Assembly (NCBI GenBank): GCA_964444095.1
Contig: CAYUEW010000011.1
Location: forward strand, 1 to 20,160
Source of the DNA: JAGLWP01 sp964444095
GTDB lineage: Archaea; Nanobdellota; Nanobdellia; Pacearchaeales; GW2011-AR1
Direction of reading: 5' to 3'
DNA length: 20,160 bases
Below are positions 1 through 7,141 of this stretch, one piece after another. The position numbers were made by a program, and so were the translations under genes. The notes beneath the pieces were generated by a model. The model ran no database searches and was not told where the DNA came from. It was given only the letters and a program-made list of their open reading frames with translations. Within the stretch, counting starts at the first letter, position 1; each line of letters starts with the position of its first letter.

Positions 1-744
1 TGATTGATCGCTTTCTCCAATCCCAATTACTGCGTCTCCGCCATCTCTCATAATTGCTGAGACATCTGCATAATCCAAGTTAATCAAACTAGGTAAGGTT
101 ATTGTTTCAACAATTCCTTTTACCATTGTACTAACCAACTCATTAGCAACTGCAAAAGCCTGTTCGATAGGCAATTGTCCTGCAATATCAACAAGCCTAT
201 TATTATCTAAAACTATACAAGTATCTGAGACATCTCTCAACTCTTGTAATCCAAATTCAGCTTTGTCAATTCTTGCTTTCTCTGCCTCAAAGGGCATGGT
301 TACCACACTTATTACGACTGCACCACTTTCTTTAGCAATTTGAGCGACTACAGGCGCTGCACCAGTTCCAGTTCCACCACCCATTCCAGCGATGACAAAA
401 ACCATGTCAGCTCCACCAACAGCTTTCTTTACATCAACTAACGCTTCCTTTGCAGCTTCTCTTCCCCTAGTCGGGACACCACCACAACCTAAACCACGAG
501 TCAACTCCTTACCAATAAGAAGTTTCTCATCAGCCTTGGTTACACTCAAATGAAGTGCATCTGTATTAGCTGCGTAGATTGTCGCGCCGTTGATTCCTTT
601 ATTAAAAAGCCATGTGACAGCATTGCCACCCATTCCTCCAACACCAATAACTTTAATGTTCGCTTTTCCTGCTCTCAATTCATCAAAGTTAATGCTATGT
701 GTATCTGAATTTTCTATTGCCTCTTTTGCAAAATCTAACACCAT
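1..744 (-). CDS. ftsZ: Cell division GTPase FtsZ, N-terminal part (runs off the window start)
   Basis: FtsZ is the tubulin-like GTPase that polymerises into the division ring. I translated 248 codons from the ATG at 744-742 to the window edge with no stop; the C-terminal third lies outside. Visible motifs are the nucleotide-binding GVGGMGGNAV near residue 34, NTDAL near 60, the tubulin signature GGGTGTG at about 122-128, and the T7-loop type sequence NLDYADV near the end, which activates GTP hydrolysis in the neighbouring subunit. A short, non-conserved N-terminal tail of about 28 residues precedes the Rossmann core. The start is well supported by a GGAGGT Shine-Dalgarno site 8 bases upstream (753-758) and a TATA box at about 791-798. 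Base composition is somewhat less AT-rich than its neighbours, as is common for conserved genes. Identity is clear; whether it is FtsZ1 or FtsZ2 was not decided. Confidence 0.96.
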   Translation of the reverse strand, partial: MVLDFAKEAIENSDTHSINFDELRAGKANIKVIGVGGMGGNAVTWLFNKGINGATIYAANTDALHLSVTKADEKLLIGKELTRGLGCGGVPTRGREAAKEALVDVKKAVGGADMVFVIAGMGGGTGTGAAPVVAQIAKESGAVVISVVTMPFEAEKARIDKAEFGLQELRDVSDTCIVLDNNRLVDIAGQLPIEQAFAVANELVSTMVKGIVETITLPSLINLDYADVSAIMRDGGDAVIGIGESDQS

Positions 745-752
745 TTATTTTT

Positions 753-800
753 ACCTCCTTATATTTCTCTGTTACTTTTCTACGAAAAGTTTATATATTT
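753..800 (-). promoter_or_regulatory. ftsZ promoter and Shine-Dalgarno site
   Basis: On the minus strand a TATATAAA box (about 791-798) lies about 25 bases before a predicted start of transcription near 768, giving a leader of about 24 bases. That leader holds GGAGGT at 758-753, 8 bases before the ATG. This is one of only two strong Shine-Dalgarno sites seen in the window. The box is nearly symmetric and could also drive transcription to the right, towards the candidate RNA at 820-908. Confidence 0.55.
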
Positions 801-819
801 CATACATTTCTACCTATTG

Positions 820-908
820 TTAAAGAAAGAGATGCCTCATAGATTAGTGTTAATTTAATCTATTTGATGTTTGAATTAATATTAAAAAGTGAGGTATCTT
901 TTATTTTT
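820..908 (+). ncRNA. Candidate structured RNA between ftsZ and taw3
   Basis: A 13-bp stem pairs 827-839 with 890-902, with a GCCUC/GAGGU core. Inside it a 7-bp hairpin (840-846 with 856-862, loop 847-855) stacks directly on the stem; 26 bases (864-889) complete the loop. The two non-Watson-Crick pairs of the outer stem (829/900 and 834/895) are G-U in plus-strand RNA but would be A-C in minus-strand RNA, so the plus strand is favoured. A TATA-like stretch at 790-799 lies about 26 bases before 820, and the T-rich run at 898-907 could end transcription. I see no box C/D or ACA pattern and do not recognise a family. It may instead be a chance structure in AT-rich DNA. Confidence 0.4.
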
Positions 909-921
909 AAAGATTTAGATT

Positions 922-1488
922 TTATAACTCCATAATTCTTTCAAGCTCATCAATCTTTTTCCAACTCTTTTTCAATTTCTTATTCGCTTCTTTCACAATA
1001 ATTTTCAAGAAATTATCGTCTACAAGAATTTTATTAGAAGAAATAATTGGAAATTCTAATTTTTCTGTGCTATTCAATTCCAAAATAATATTATTTGTCA
1101 TTGAGATTATACCAGACCTTTTCCACCCCACAAGTTTAGCTTTATCAAACAATTTTTGAGCAACCACCAAATCTTTACAAGCAACATGAAGGATACAGGG
1201 TTCTAATTTAAATTTTATTTGTTTATTTTCTTTTAAAGATAAAATTAAATCTTCTTTCAATTGCTCAAAAGAGATCTCGTCGTGATAAACCTTAACAAAA
1301 AGCCCTTTTCGTTTTTTGTCTTCATCTAAAATTAATACTCCCCTACCAGCACAAGAAGAAGTTGTATAATATTCTTCAGAAGAATTTATTTTATTGCACA
1401 AATTTACAATTCTCTTGTCCCAATCTCCCTTAGAGGATTTATCTAATTTAGAAAGAACTGAATTTTTTCTTTGAATAAATTTTTCCAT
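922..1488 (-). CDS. taw3: Taw3/TYW3-family tRNA wybutosine-pathway methyltransferase
   Basis: Taw3 (eukaryotic TYW3) is the SAM-dependent N4-methyltransferase acting on the wyosine-type tricyclic base at position 37 of tRNA-Phe, next to the anticodon. The 188-residue product has the usual length of the family. Recognisable features are the N-terminal region with DKSSKGDWDKRI, the family's SSC-x-GR signature (SSCAGRG, residues 44-50), and a middle section LEPCILHVACKDL that fits the family's H/C-containing core. The signature deviates slightly from the common SSCSGRI. The start at 1488 lies 6 bases after the hydrolase gene upstream, so the two are probably co-transcribed; a weak GGAG lies about 17 bases before the ATG. 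The pathway is found in archaea and eukaryotes only, which supports an archaeal host. The other Taw enzymes are not in the window. Confidence 0.85.
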   Translation of the reverse strand: MEKFIQRKNSVLSKLDKSSKGDWDKRIVNLCNKINSSEEYYTTSSCAGRGVLILDEDKKRKGLFVKVYHDEISFEQLKEDLILSLKENKQIKFKLEPCILHVACKDLVVAQKLFDKAKLVGWKRSGIISMTNNIILELNSTEKLEFPIISSNKILVDDNFLKIIVKEANKKLKKSWKKIDELERIMEL

Positions 1489-1494
1489 TTGAAA

Positions 1495-2160
1495 TTATTC
1501 CTTCTCCAAAATTTTAGCATCAATTCCTTCTTCCTTACAAAAATCAACGAATTCTTGTGCATCACTTACTGTTCCTGCCACGCTTCCATAATGCATTGGA
1601 ATAGCTAACGAAGGCTTAATCAATCTCACTGCGTCTAACGCCTCTTCTACGCTCATTGTAAACCTCCCCCCAATAGGAAGCAAAGCCACGAATTTCTTAT
1701 CTTCTTGTTTGTATCCCGTAAGCTTTTGCATTTCAGGAATCATATCAGTATCTCCTGCATGATATAACACAAGCCCATTCATTTTTATCAGATAACCCAA
1801 CCAACCATCCTCTTTCCGATGAAAAGGTTTGTCTATATTATATGCAGGAATCGCACAGATATTTATTCCTCCGAAACTTAATTCCCTCCCCGACTCTACA
1901 ACTTCGATATCAATTGGCACATTAAATTTAGTTATCTTGCTTTGACAATCTGCAGGAAGAATTATCTTTGTTCCTTTTTTAATAATCTTATTCATATCAA
2001 CAATACTACAATGGTCATAATGACTATGTGTAAGCAAAATCAAATCTGCTTTTTCCATGCCTTCGGGGATATTATATGGGTCAATATAAATTGTCTTGTG
2101 ATTCTTAATTAAAAATCCAGAATTACCTAACCATTTAATTTCAATGCCCTCTATTTCCAT
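1495..2160 (-). CDS. UPF0173/UlaG-like metallo-beta-lactamase-fold hydrolase
   Basis: A 221-residue cytoplasmic metal-dependent hydrolase of the UPF0173 type. The metal ligands are visible: THSHYDH at residues 44-50 (HxHxDH motif), YHAGDTD around 133-139, and PMHYG with His190 near the C terminus. The start, with EIKWLGNSGFLIK, matches the family's first beta-strands. These proteins are widespread in archaea and bacteria, related to the L-ascorbate-6-phosphate lactonase UlaG, but the substrate of the archaeal members is generally unknown, so I give no gene symbol. It sits between the broken HAD gene (23 bases upstream) and taw3 (6 bases downstream) on the same strand, suggesting one transcript. 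All catalytic residues appear intact. Confidence 0.85.
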   Translation of the reverse strand: MEIEGIEIKWLGNSGFLIKNHKTIYIDPYNIPEGMEKADLILLTHSHYDHCSIVDMNKIIKKGTKIILPADCQSKITKFNVPIDIEVVESGRELSFGGINICAIPAYNIDKPFHRKEDGWLGYLIKMNGLVLYHAGDTDMIPEMQKLTGYKQEDKKFVALLPIGGRFTMSVEEALDAVRLIKPSLAIPMHYGSVAGTVSDAQEFVDFCKEEGIDAKILEKE

Positions 2161-2183
2161 ATCACTAAAAATTACTCTTGTTT

Positions 2184-2782
2184 TTAAATATTGCCAAACA
2201 TAAACAGCCCTTTTTCAAAACTTGGGGGAGGAAATCCTTGCGATTCAAGAATTCTCTTTTCATCTCTCCCACAGATATAAAGTTTATCTTGAATAAGCTC
2301 TCCCAAATTAGAATTATTCACCAATATTTCCCCTTTCCCTGTATATTTATTATCTTGGATTTCTAACTCATTTGCGAGAACAAGATCCACCTTTATATCT
2401 TCAAATAAGTCTTTAGCAAGATCCAGATATTTAGAAACAATACGGGCATTATTCCTACTTACAACTCCCACTTTTTTTACTCCTAATTGATTTACTAAAC
2501 TATTCCATCTAAAATTAGGGCTAAAGTTATCTATGGTCCTTGTTAAAATTCTCTGAGGGCATCCTTCAAAAAGGGGTAGATAAAAGAAACATCTTTTGTT
2601 TGCGCATAATTCTTATATGCTTTTAATACAGCCTTAGAAAAGTTCCATTTTTTTTTAAAAGGTAAAAAAGAAAAATAAGCCAAAATCTGGTTATGTATAC
2701 TTTGATTATTAATCATAACTTCATCAAAATCAGTAAGCACATCTACATTGTTAATCTTATCCTTAATAATATCTGTTAGCAT
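2184..2782 (-). pseudogene. HAD-superfamily hydrolase, split by a one-base frameshift
   Basis: Two reading frames together make one HAD-like protein of about 199 residues. The first (2782-2543) begins MLTDII and holds motif I as LTDFDEVM, with the nucleophile-type DxD. It ends at a TAA in a T4 run (2545-2548). The second frame stays open upstream of 2471 back to that point and continues through GVKKVGVVSRN, a motif II strand ending in Ser, and the late segment ICGRDEKR where motif III/IV would lie. Adding a single T to the T4 run joins the two smoothly (ALREF then LTRTIDNF). No slippery heptamer is seen there, so a sequencing or assembly error, or a genuine recent mutation, is more likely than programmed frameshifting. 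HAD enzymes usually act as phosphatases; the substrate is unknown. It lies 36 bases after the surface protein and 23 before the hydrolase. Confidence 0.7.
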
Positions 2783-2818
2783 TATTGACCAAGAAAAAAT
2801 GTGTTTTTAAGATTTTGC

Positions 2819-4136
2819 TTATTCAGATTTTGGTTTCTTTTTAAGAAATTTCATCTTATCAAAAAAGAAGAAAATATTTTTTTTCTTCAAGAAAACCTTA
2901 ACGCAAACTACCCAAGAAACTAATAAGACAAGCACTCCAAGAATACTAAAACTAGCTATCTTATTATCTTGAATAAATTGTTTTGATGAATTTAAAGGCA
3001 CATTTACCGCATTACCCATAATGGTGAAGAAACTACATTTTGTTTCACAAACTCCTCCACAATCAATTCCTTGTTCATCTTGATTCATCATACCATCAGA
3101 ACAAGTCTCTGGCATGATACATGCTTGTGAAATTGCTGGCTTACCTGAACTTAAATCGCAAGCATTAAGATCAGTACAATCTCTAATCTGAGAACTTTCA
3201 ACACATTCTGTCCATCCCCCACATTGCCAATTTGGTGTACAAGTACTTTCTATAACTGCTGCAGTTATTGTTGTTTCAGTAGTAGTTGTGGTCTCAGTTG
3301 TTGTGGTTGTTTCATCTTCTTCATCTTCTTCACAAAAATTATCAACACAACTATAATCAGGATCACAACTTCCACAAGAATTTCCACACCCATCATCCCC
3401 ACATTCTTTATCATCACAACTAGGAAAACATTCTTCTTTTACATTACAAATATCCTCATACCAATAACCTGTTGCCCCAGTACAAGTTGTTTCATCTAAA
3501 CATAAACTTAAATGATTTACATCACAAATATCTCCAATACATTGTCCACCAATAATTATCTCTTCACAAGTTTCGCAAGTTTCAGCGCAACCTTCAACAC
3601 ATAATGTTTCTGTGTNNNNNNNNNNNNNNNNNNNNNNNNNNNNNNNNNNNNNNNNNNNNNNNNNNNNNNNNNNNNNNNNNNNNNNNNNNNNNNNNNNNNN
3701 NNNNNNNNNNNNNNNATTCTGCTACACAACCTTCAACACATAATGTTTCTGTGTATTCTGCTACACAATCTATTTCACAAACAACACATTCTGTATCTCC
3801 TTCTTCACAAGTTTCAGCGCAACCTTCAACACATAATGTTTCTGTGTATTCTGCTACACAACCTTCAACACATAATGTTTCTGTGTATTCTGCTACACAA
3901 TCAATTTCGCAAAGAACACAATCCAAAATGGCAGTACAGTTTTCTTCGGTTAATTCTTCCCAAACATAACCCTCGATTTCACAATCAACTTGATTATCAT
4001 ATCCTTCAATCACAGCAAATCCAGTAAGTCTCGGATTTGTAACAAACAAACTTCCGATTGCCAATATTGCTAATAAAATAAAAACTGCGAATAGAACTAA
4101 CCTTTCATCAACCCCCTTCAATTTTTTCTTTACCAT
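2819..4136 (-). CDS. Cys-rich repeat surface protein with two membrane anchors (interrupted by an assembly gap)
   Basis: I join two parts across the 100-N gap: 4136-3716 and 3615-2819, about 405 residues without the gap. Order of parts: a basic N terminus and membrane segment (about residues 13-32) followed by TGFAVI; Cys-rich 13-residue repeats CVAEYTETLCVEG, some separated by ETCEEGDTECVVCEID; a Cys cluster with ECGDDGCGNSCGSC; a Thr-rich linker (ETTTTTETTTTTETT), probably glycosylated; a thrombospondin type-1-like segment NWQCGGWTECVESSQIRDC; a CSDGMMNQDEQGIDCGGVC motif; a C-terminal membrane helix (SILGVLVLLVSWVV) and a lysine-rich tail. This suggests an envelope protein with its repeats outside the cell. 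Frame is continuous across the gap if the missing length is a multiple of 39. A promoter lies at 4161-4174. Specific function is unknown; adhesion or host contact is a guess from the domain style. Confidence 0.75.
3585..3886 (-). repeat. 39-bp tandem in-frame repeats encoding CVAEYTETLCVEG
   Basis: Near-identical 39-base units occur at 3716-3754 and 3848-3886, with further partial units ending at 3615 and 3847. Each encodes 13 residues with two cysteines. They alternate with a spacer encoding ETCEEGDTECVVCEID. The conservation at DNA level, not only protein level, points to recent duplication or gene conversion and explains why the assembler left a gap here. Confidence 0.85.
3616..3715. other. 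Assembly gap, exactly 100 Ns
   Basis: The run of exactly 100 Ns is a scaffolding placeholder, so the true length is unknown. It lies inside the 39-bp repeats. The bases on both sides (TTCTGTGT and ATTCTGCT) are precisely those adjacent in an intact repeat, so the gap replaces zero or a whole number of repeat units. Confidence 0.95.
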
Positions 4137-4160
4137 CCCTTCAACATAAAATAAGAAAAA

Positions 4161-4174
4161 GCATTTAAATATTT
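4161..4174 (-). promoter_or_regulatory. Probable promoter of the surface protein gene
   Basis: An AT-rich TATA-like element (ATATTTAAATGC on the minus strand) is centred about 32 bases before the ATG at 4136, leaving room for a leader of only a few bases. Confidence 0.4.
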
Positions 4175-4262
4175 ATCTGTTTTTTGGCTTACAAAATTTT
4201 TCTGAAAAAACAAACCACCAAAACAAAATTAATAAAAACAAAAACAAAAAACCACAACTAAC

Positions 4263-4325
4263 TTAGTCGTCTTCGAGCATGTCTTCGGAATCGTCTTCTT
4301 CCTCGTCCTCGTATTCGTTTATCAT
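4263..4325 (-). CDS. Acidic 20-residue mini-protein (unknown)
   Basis: A short reading frame starting MINEYEDEEEDD and ending MLEDD. Twelve of its 20 residues are Asp or Glu and none is Lys or Arg. Support for translation: GGAGG at 4335-4331 lies 5 bases before the ATG, one of only two good Shine-Dalgarno sites in the window, and a TTTTAAAA promoter-like palindrome (4364-4375) lies about 40 bases upstream. An in-frame ATG at 4337 would add four residues but overlaps the GGAGG. It stands alone in the 310-base stretch between asnS and the surface protein gene. I do not recognise it. It may be a free acidic peptide, or the site may be a regulatory upstream ORF; chance cannot be excluded at this length. 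Confidence 0.4.
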   Translation of the reverse strand: MINEYEDEEEDDSEDMLEDD

Positions 4326-4363
4326 TTTTGCCTCCATTTTAGATAAAAGTATTGAAATTAATG

Positions 4364-4375
4364 ACTTTTAAAAGT
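4364..4375 (-). promoter_or_regulatory. TTTTAAAA palindrome, probable TATA box of the mini-ORF
   Basis: A perfect 12-base palindrome ACTTTTAAAAGT whose centre lies about 44 bases before the mini-ORF ATG, so transcription would begin near 4343 and the leader would contain the GGAGG. A second related element (AAAACTTTTAAA) at about 4410-4422 lies nearer to the end of asnS. Being palindromic, the box could act in both directions. Confidence 0.35.
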
Positions 4376-4446
4376 TAACTAACCCTAAAAAGTCGTATCA
4401 AAAGTAGAGAAAAACTTTTAAACCAAAAACTCATAATTCGCGTTCA

Positions 4447-5739
4447 TTATGGTTTCATTCGCGTCATAGTCCGAGGGAAACCGATAGCATCTTTGATTGT
4501 ATTCAATCCACAAATCCATTTTATCAATCGCTCTGTTCCCAATCCATAACCGCCGTGAGGAATTGCACCGTAACTATGAATATCAAAATAATAAGAATAA
4601 TCTTCTAACTTTTCTCCTTTTGCTTTTAAAGATTTTTTTAATTCCTCTATATTTGTATCTCTCTCACTCCCTCCGATTAATTCCCCGTTGGCTTCTGGTC
4701 CAAGCATGTCAAAACACCTCGCTGTCTTCGGATTCTTCGGGTCACGAGGTTTGTAAAATGCCATCACATCTTTCGGATAATGAGTTACAAAAACTGGCGT
4801 ATCATACAGTTCCATAAACTTCTCTTCTTCAATCGTTCGTAAATCTTTTCCCCACTTAACTTTCATTTTCTTTTTTTTCGCTAAATCCTTCAACACTTCA
4901 TCATAAGTTACTCTAGGAAATTTTTTCTTGAGGGTAGGCTCTAATTTTTTAGTATCTCTCTCTAAAATCTTTAACTCATCTTTATTTTCTTCTAAAACCT
5001 TCTTAATCACATGCTTAGTCATACCCTCTGCATAATCCATCAACTCATCTAAATTCGCCCATGCGACTTCCATCTCTGTATGCCAATATTCTGTTAAGTG
5101 CCGGCTCGTCTTTGATTTTTCTGCTCTGAATGAAGGAGCCACACAATAAATTTTTTCCAAAGAATAAATTGCAGATTCAGCATATAACTGCCAAGTTTGA
5201 GCAAGGTACATTTTCTTACCAAAGTAATTTACTTCAAACATCGTCGGACCTTCCTCTGCTCCTCCAGGAATAATAATTGGCGATTGAAATTCATAAAAAT
5301 TATTTTTTCTAAAATATTCATGCAAGGCTCCAACCACAGTACTCCTTATTTTCAAAATTGCAGTCATCTTCTGGCTTCTCAACCATAAATGTCTTCTATC
5401 TCCCAAAAGTTCTTCGTTCAAATCTTTCTGAATTGGAAATTCGTTGCTTAATCCCACTATATGAATAGAACTAACTTTCACCTCATAACCAGTAGGTGCT
5501 CTCTCGTCTTTTTTAATCGCTCCAGTAATTTCCAAAGAACTTTCAATTTGAATCTTATCTATTTCATCCCACTGCTTTTCAAAATTTTCCCTCGCCAACA
5601 CACATTGTATAATCCCTGTTGAATCTCGTAAAATTAAAAACCGAAGCTTATTACTCCCTCTTTCTCTATATACCCAGCCACGAATTGAAACCTTCCCTGT
5701 TCCCTTCTTCATCGCTTCTTCAATTGATATAAATTTCAT
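4447..5739 (-). CDS. asnS: Asparaginyl-tRNA synthetase
   Basis: Class IIb synthetase that attaches asparagine to tRNA-Asn in the cytoplasm. The 430 residues match archaeal AsnRS length. An N-terminal OB-fold anticodon-binding domain (about 15-105, starting VSIRGWVYRERGSNK) is followed by the catalytic core: motif 1 region FYEFQSPIII; motif 2 with APSFRAEKS and the AsnRS-typical TEYWHTEMEVAW; motif 3 GGYGLGTERL with Arg404. The EMEVAW stretch and the GERDTN-like segment (GSERDTN) separate it from AspRS. The start codon overlaps the aspS stop in an ATGA, so the two are translationally coupled, and it is the last gene of the gatE-aspS-asnS run. With AsnRS present, Asn-tRNA does not need transamidation, so the GatDE enzyme here serves glutamine only, as known for archaea. 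Confidence 0.93.
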   Translation of the reverse strand: MKFISIEEAMKKGTGKVSIRGWVYRERGSNKLRFLILRDSTGIIQCVLARENFEKQWDEIDKIQIESSLEITGAIKKDERAPTGYEVKVSSIHIVGLSNEFPIQKDLNEELLGDRRHLWLRSQKMTAILKIRSTVVGALHEYFRKNNFYEFQSPIIIPGGAEEGPTMFEVNYFGKKMYLAQTWQLYAESAIYSLEKIYCVAPSFRAEKSKTSRHLTEYWHTEMEVAWANLDELMDYAEGMTKHVIKKVLEENKDELKILERDTKKLEPTLKKKFPRVTYDEVLKDLAKKKKMKVKWGKDLRTIEEEKFMELYDTPVFVTHYPKDVMAFYKPRDPKNPKTARCFDMLGPEANGELIGGSERDTNIEELKKSLKAKGEKLEDYSYYFDIHSYGAIPHGGYGLGTERLIKWICGLNTIKDAIGFPRTMTRMKP

Positions 5740-7133
5740 TTTCCTTTTTTCTTTGGCAGATCCAATTTAATATGAGCTTCCTTCAATTGAATATCTTTTA
5801 TGGATGAAGGTGCATCCATCATAACATCTCTTGCTTCTTTATTCTTTGGGAAAGCAATAACTTCTCGCAAGCTATCTTCTCCCAACAAAACCATCAAGAG
5901 CCTATCAATTCCAGGAGCAATTCCTCCGTGAGGCGGAACTCCATATTTAAATGCAGTCAACATATGTTCAAAATATTTTTTGTCACTTTCATCAAACCCA
6001 ATTAAATCAAAAATCTTCTTTTGAATTTCGGGATTATGAATTCTCACACTACCTCCTCCAACCTCAAATCCATTCAAAACTAAATCATGTTGATAACTCT
6101 TCGCCTTACCTGCATCTTTCTTATTTAAAAATTTCAAATCAGAAGCTTTCGGCAGAGTAAACATATGGTGCATCGGCGCATAGTGTCCATCTTCGAGCTC
6201 TGGTTCAAAAAGCGGAAAATCAATCACCCAAGCAAAAGCCAATTCATTTTTATCTTTTTTATCTTTTCTCAAATCTGGCTTATCTGTCCCATATTTCTTC
6301 ATGCACTCTTCATATGAAAGCCGCGGAATTTTTTCAAAGGTTAATTTCTTCTTAGGAAACAAAGTTTTAACCATCTTGATAAACATCTTTTCAATCAAAT
6401 CCAAAATATCCTTTTGTTCAACAAATGACATTTCTAAATCAAGTTGATAAAACTCGCCAGGACTCCTATCTGCTCGGGGGTCTTCATCACGCATACACGG
6501 AGCAATTTGAAAATATTTATCCATTCCCGCCACCATCAATAATTGCTTATACTGTTGCGGACTTTGCGGAAGCGCGTAAAAAGAACCGGGATGAATTCTA
6601 CTCGGCACAATAAAATCTCTCGCACCTTCTGGACTTGATTTAGTCAAAAGTGGCGTCTGAATTTCCAAAAAACTTTCTTTATCTAAATAATCTCGAATAA
6701 ACTTTATCATCTGATGTCTCAACTCAATGTTCTTCCTCAATTGAGGATTCATTCTCAAATCAAGGTATCTATATTTCAAACGAATATCTTCCTTAACATT
6801 TTTCGGGTCAAATGGAAGTTTACTCGCTAAAGAAAAAATCTCCAAACCATTAACTTCCACTTCAACTTTTCCAGAAGACAAATCTGTATTCGCCTTAAAT
6901 CGTTTTTTCACTTTTCCAGAAATACTAATACAAGATTCTCTTGTTAATTTTTTGGCAAGTTCAAAACCTTCATTATCTTTTTTCACAATACATTGAACAA
7001 GTCCGTACCTATCTCTTAAATCAATAAAAATCATTTTGCCCATAATTCGTAAGGTATCAACCCAACCAACAAGAGTTACCTCTTTTCCATTGAGTTTTTC
7101 GTTCACTTCTCCGCAAGTATGTGTTCTTAACAT
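5736..7133 (-). CDS. aspS: Aspartyl-tRNA synthetase, bacterial type without GAD domain
   Basis: Attaches aspartate to tRNA-Asp. Sequence is of the bacterial AspRS type, not the archaeal one: N-terminal MLRTHTCGEVNEKLNGKEVT with OB-fold (about 1-105), RYLDLR at about 122-127, GARDFIVPSR, LPQSPQQYKQLLM, motif 2 MRDEDPRADRSPGEFYQLD (Arg215), AWVIDFPLFE, EVGGGSVRIHN, and motif 3 GIAPGIDRLL (Arg411). Bacterial AspRS is usually near 590 residues; this one has 465. The missing part is the GAD insertion, which should follow YGTDKPDLR (about residue 289) and is replaced by roughly ten charged residues before the catalytic core resumes at about 300. Position 31 is Met, not the His linked to tRNA-Asn mischarging in Pseudomonas AspRS, which fits a discriminating enzyme beside AsnRS. 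It starts 8 bases after gatE and overlaps asnS by 4. Horizontal transfer from a bacterium is likely. Confidence 0.93.
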   Translation of the reverse strand: MLRTHTCGEVNEKLNGKEVTLVGWVDTLRIMGKMIFIDLRDRYGLVQCIVKKDNEGFELAKKLTRESCISISGKVKKRFKANTDLSSGKVEVEVNGLEIFSLASKLPFDPKNVKEDIRLKYRYLDLRMNPQLRKNIELRHQMIKFIRDYLDKESFLEIQTPLLTKSSPEGARDFIVPSRIHPGSFYALPQSPQQYKQLLMVAGMDKYFQIAPCMRDEDPRADRSPGEFYQLDLEMSFVEQKDILDLIEKMFIKMVKTLFPKKKLTFEKIPRLSYEECMKKYGTDKPDLRKDKKDKNELAFAWVIDFPLFEPELEDGHYAPMHHMFTLPKASDLKFLNKKDAGKAKSYQHDLVLNGFEVGGGSVRIHNPEIQKKIFDLIGFDESDKKYFEHMLTAFKYGVPPHGGIAPGIDRLLMVLLGEDSLREVIAFPKNKEARDVMMDAPSSIKDIQLKEAHIKLDLPKKKGK

Positions 7134-7141
7134 TTTATTAT

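Noticed and set aside
590..823. 77-codon plus-strand frame over the start of ftsZ
   Set aside because: Lies antisense to the conserved FtsZ nucleotide-binding region and its promoter; low-complexity hydrophobic tail from AT-rich sequence.
820..908. Box C/D or H/ACA guide RNA identity for the candidate RNA
   Set aside because: No terminal C (RUGAUGA) and D (CUGA) boxes and no ACA at the 3' end. The family remains unknown.
2543..2560. Programmed frameshift in the HAD gene
   Set aside because: No slippery heptamer (the sequence in frame is AGA GAA TTT TAA) and no obvious downstream stimulator; a missing T in the T run explains it more simply.
3585..3905. Regular repeats that might be a CRISPR array
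   Set aside because: Units are directly adjacent or separated by coding spacers, are 39 bases (13 codons) and stay in frame in a Cys-rich protein. No unique spacers of similar length and no cas genes are present.
3604..4027. Open frames on the plus strand across the repeats (Gln/Ser/His-rich)
   Set aside because: They are the antisense of the Cys-rich repeats, kept open only by the repetition; the minus-strand protein has an anchor, domains and a promoter.
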